Shown piece after piece: positions 62,566 through 64,000 of a stretch of DNA of 64,000 nucleotides (positions are counted from its first letter, which is position 1; the number at the start of each line of letters is the position of its first letter). The position numbers and the translations under genes were made by a program. The notes under the pieces were generated by a model, which had not been told where the DNA came from, made no database searches, and saw nothing but the letters and a program-made list of their open reading frames with translations. Source of the stretch: Leptospiraceae bacterium (lineage in GTDB: Bacteria > Spirochaetota > Leptospiria > Leptospirales > Leptospiraceae); NCBI GenBank assembly GCA_016711485.1, contig JADJSX010000023.1, positions 1,126,001-1,190,000 of the forward strand. The letters run 5' to 3'.

Positions 62566-63328
62566 ATTTTTCTTTTTTCCGATTCATTTCATATAGTTTG
62601 ATATATTTTAAAAAATTGTAATAGGAACCGAGGATGGAAATGATTAATCCTACTTTGCCATCTAAAAAGCCGAAACGAACAAAATACATAGATATAAATT
62701 TCCAAATTGCTTCAATTATAGCAAGTGTTAGGCCTGATTTTTTTCCCTTATTGAATTTTTCGATTGCGCAAAGTTCTGAATATCTATCGATGAATTTTAA
62801 ATGATCCGAAATGTTTCGGTAAGAATAATGAGATAGAGGGTTTTTGAAATGAGAAGTCTTTCCTTCAATGGAAACAGTCTCATGGACTAATTGTCCGGAG
62901 AACTCCCCTTTGTCTTTTCGAAAAAACCGCATTTGATAATTTGGATACCATCCACCGTGACGAATCCATTTTCCCATATAAAAACTTAGTCTTGGAATAA
63001 AAAATCCAGAATACTCTTTCATGGAATCTTTTGTTATATTTTTAATTTCATTTTGTAATTCAATAGAAATTTCTTCATCTGCATCGAGGGCTAGTATCCA
63101 TTCATTTTTTGCAAGTGATTTGCAGTAGTTTTTTTGATTTATATAGTTATCGAATTTGCGATAATGAATAAATATACGAGGAAATTCTTTTGCGATTAAT
63201 AACGTATTATCCGTAGATCCAGAGTCCACTATAATAATTTCATCCGCGAACTCTAGGCTAGATAAACAACGTCTAATATTGTCTTCTTCATTTAGAGTGA
63301 TAATGCATACAGATATAGGTATTGTCAT
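62510..63328 (-). CDS. Family 2 glycosyltransferase (WaaE/KdtX-like)
   Basis: Cytoplasmic or membrane-associated glycosyltransferase of 272 residues, probably for lipopolysaccharide core synthesis. The GT-A fold is visible as SVCIITLNEEDNIRRCLSSL, ADEIIIVDSGSTDNTLLIAK and the DxD-type EWILALDADEEIS. YMGKWIRHGGWYPNYQMRFF and HETVSIEGKTSHFKNPLSHY are typical of the WaaE group. A hydrophobic segment near residue 215 may tether it to the membrane. It starts 14 bases after the GHKL ATPase gene. Confidence 0.88.
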   Translation of the reverse strand: MTIPISVCIITLNEEDNIRRCLSSLEFADEIIIVDSGSTDNTLLIAKEFPRIFIHYRKFDNYINQKNYCKSLAKNEWILALDADEEISIELQNEIKNITKDSMKEYSGFFIPRLSFYMGKWIRHGGWYPNYQMRFFRKDKGEFSGQLVHETVSIEGKTSHFKNPLSHYSYRNISDHLKFIDRYSELCAIEKFNKGKKSGLTLAIIEAIWKFISMYFVRFGFLDGKVGLIISILGSYYNFLKYIKLYEMNRKKEKSNPLQHIQQDNGNSPLST

Positions 63329-63341
63329 TCAGTCTAAATAT

Positions 63342-63983
63342 TTAATTTCTAGCAGTTTTAAAGTCATCTGTAAAAGGGATTTCTAATCTTGCTGAAGTAT
63401 ATTCGTTTGTGATTGAAATTCGAAAAAGATTTGGATCAATTCCTTCTCCCTTCATCATGATAATAATTAATGCTAATCCAAGACCAGCGCCTTCCGTATT
63501 ATCAGCATTATCCATGTAAAATTGCGCCAAATCATCGTAACCCATTGCCATTGATAATTTTTCGCGTAGAGATTTTTCTTCTTGTTCTGCAATAATGGTA
63601 TTATTTCGAATTTCTATCTTTAAACCATTTTCATCATATTCAAATAAAATTAAACAATAGTAGCCTTTCGATTTACACTTAGGCGCATAAAGCTCGCTCA
63701 TACTTTCATTGAAAATCTTTTTGTATTGTTTGATTGCAACTCCGTAGTGTTCTGCATTTTTTATATCGTAATTATTTTCCTCAAAGAAAACTCGTTTTTG
63801 ATTTGCCTTGTTTGCATTTATTACAAGCTCTTTTAAAACTGTGTAGAGAATCGGTATTAGCCGACTATGATTGTGTTTTTCAAGTATCCCTTGTAGAATT
63901 TCTTGCACTCGTTCTTCTAAGTGTCTCGATGTTCTATATGTTTTAATCACGGTTTCATTTTCAGTTTCAGTTATGATTTCCAT
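63342..63983 (-). CDS. GHKL (histidine kinase-like) ATPase domain protein
   Basis: The 213-residue product resembles the ATP-binding half of a histidine kinase without a phosphoacceptor domain. The N-box is LYTVLKELVINANKANQKRV, the G2 box DNADNTEGAGLGLALIIIMM, and an ATP-lid region lies between. Such stand-alone domains act as anti-sigma-type or switch kinases. The upstream region is cut by the window end, so its operon is unknown. Confidence 0.7.
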   Translation of the reverse strand: MEIITETENETVIKTYRTSRHLEERVQEILQGILEKHNHSRLIPILYTVLKELVINANKANQKRVFFEENNYDIKNAEHYGVAIKQYKKIFNESMSELYAPKCKSKGYYCLILFEYDENGLKIEIRNNTIIAEQEEKSLREKLSMAMGYDDLAQFYMDNADNTEGAGLGLALIIIMMKGEGIDPNLFRISITNEYTSARLEIPFTDDFKTARN

Positions 63984-64000
63984 ATCATACTGAATATCTA

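Overview
The window comes from the chromosome of a low-G+C spirochaete of the Leptospira group (family Leptospiraceae). The evidence is: two members of the Leptospira-typical DUF1564 family; short lipoprotein signal peptides with loose spirochaetal lipoboxes; the gene run rpmH-rnpA-yidD-yidC-jag-mnmE; a B12-dependent ribonucleotide reductase; a three-part proton-translocating transhydrogenase; and CIRCE-controlled groESL. The species cannot be named from this sequence.

Layout. 1-5.4 kb (minus strand): argS (cut by the window edge), a small membrane protein and recO, then two lipoproteins, a GT39-type glycosyltransferase and a secreted ankyrin protein. 5.5-13.6 kb: bioB, a truncated haemoglobin, a Cache-HAMP-PP2C phosphatase with TPRs, pntAA-pntAB-pntB and a membrane PilZ protein. 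13.6-15.6 kb: a graveyard of Fic, HsdS and GIY-YIG remnants, an intact DUF1564 gene and a spacer rich in inverted repeats. 15.6-22.2 kb: the conserved rpmH-to-mnmE cluster, malic enzyme and clpS.

22.2-38.3 kb is the accessory core. A URI/GIY-YIG-like toxin gene has been split by an IS3 element, while its Imm26-like immunity gene is still intact and overlaps the toxin stop codon. A TPR-adenylate cyclase overlaps a giant (about 2,170-codon) STAND/NACHT-like ATPase gene. That gene is ruined by an IS701-like element, a second IS3 element, frameshifts and a stop codon. Next comes a small intact GIY-YIG nuclease gene flanked by REP-like repeats, one of which carries an ISAs1 element with a perfect 10-bp target duplication.

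38.4-47 kb: groEL-groES with two CIRCE-like operators, an Rpn-type nuclease remnant, a frameshifted DUF1564 gene, a Ser/Gly-rich lipoprotein, a CoA-transferase, a DUF2809 membrane protein, an acyl-CoA ligase remnant, and a tRNA-Asn next to its broken duplicate, separated by repeated hairpins that carry a CTGATGG core. 47-64 kb returns to housekeeping: nrdJ, a lipoprotein, a LysM-M23 peptidase, a CysQ-like phosphatase, a BtuF-like protein, a class A PBP, an MFS exporter, two unknown proteins, a TrkH-type potassium transporter, a WaaE-like glycosyltransferase and a GHKL ATPase.

The most interesting material is not conventional genes. It includes a family of about 200-bp MITE-like repeats (four copies or parts), perfect palindromes of 28 and 44 bp, a 21-bp inverted repeat inside the STAND coding sequence, the GIY-YIG/repeat unit and the tRNA-Asn hairpin array. 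All function calls rest on reading motifs by eye; no database search was run.
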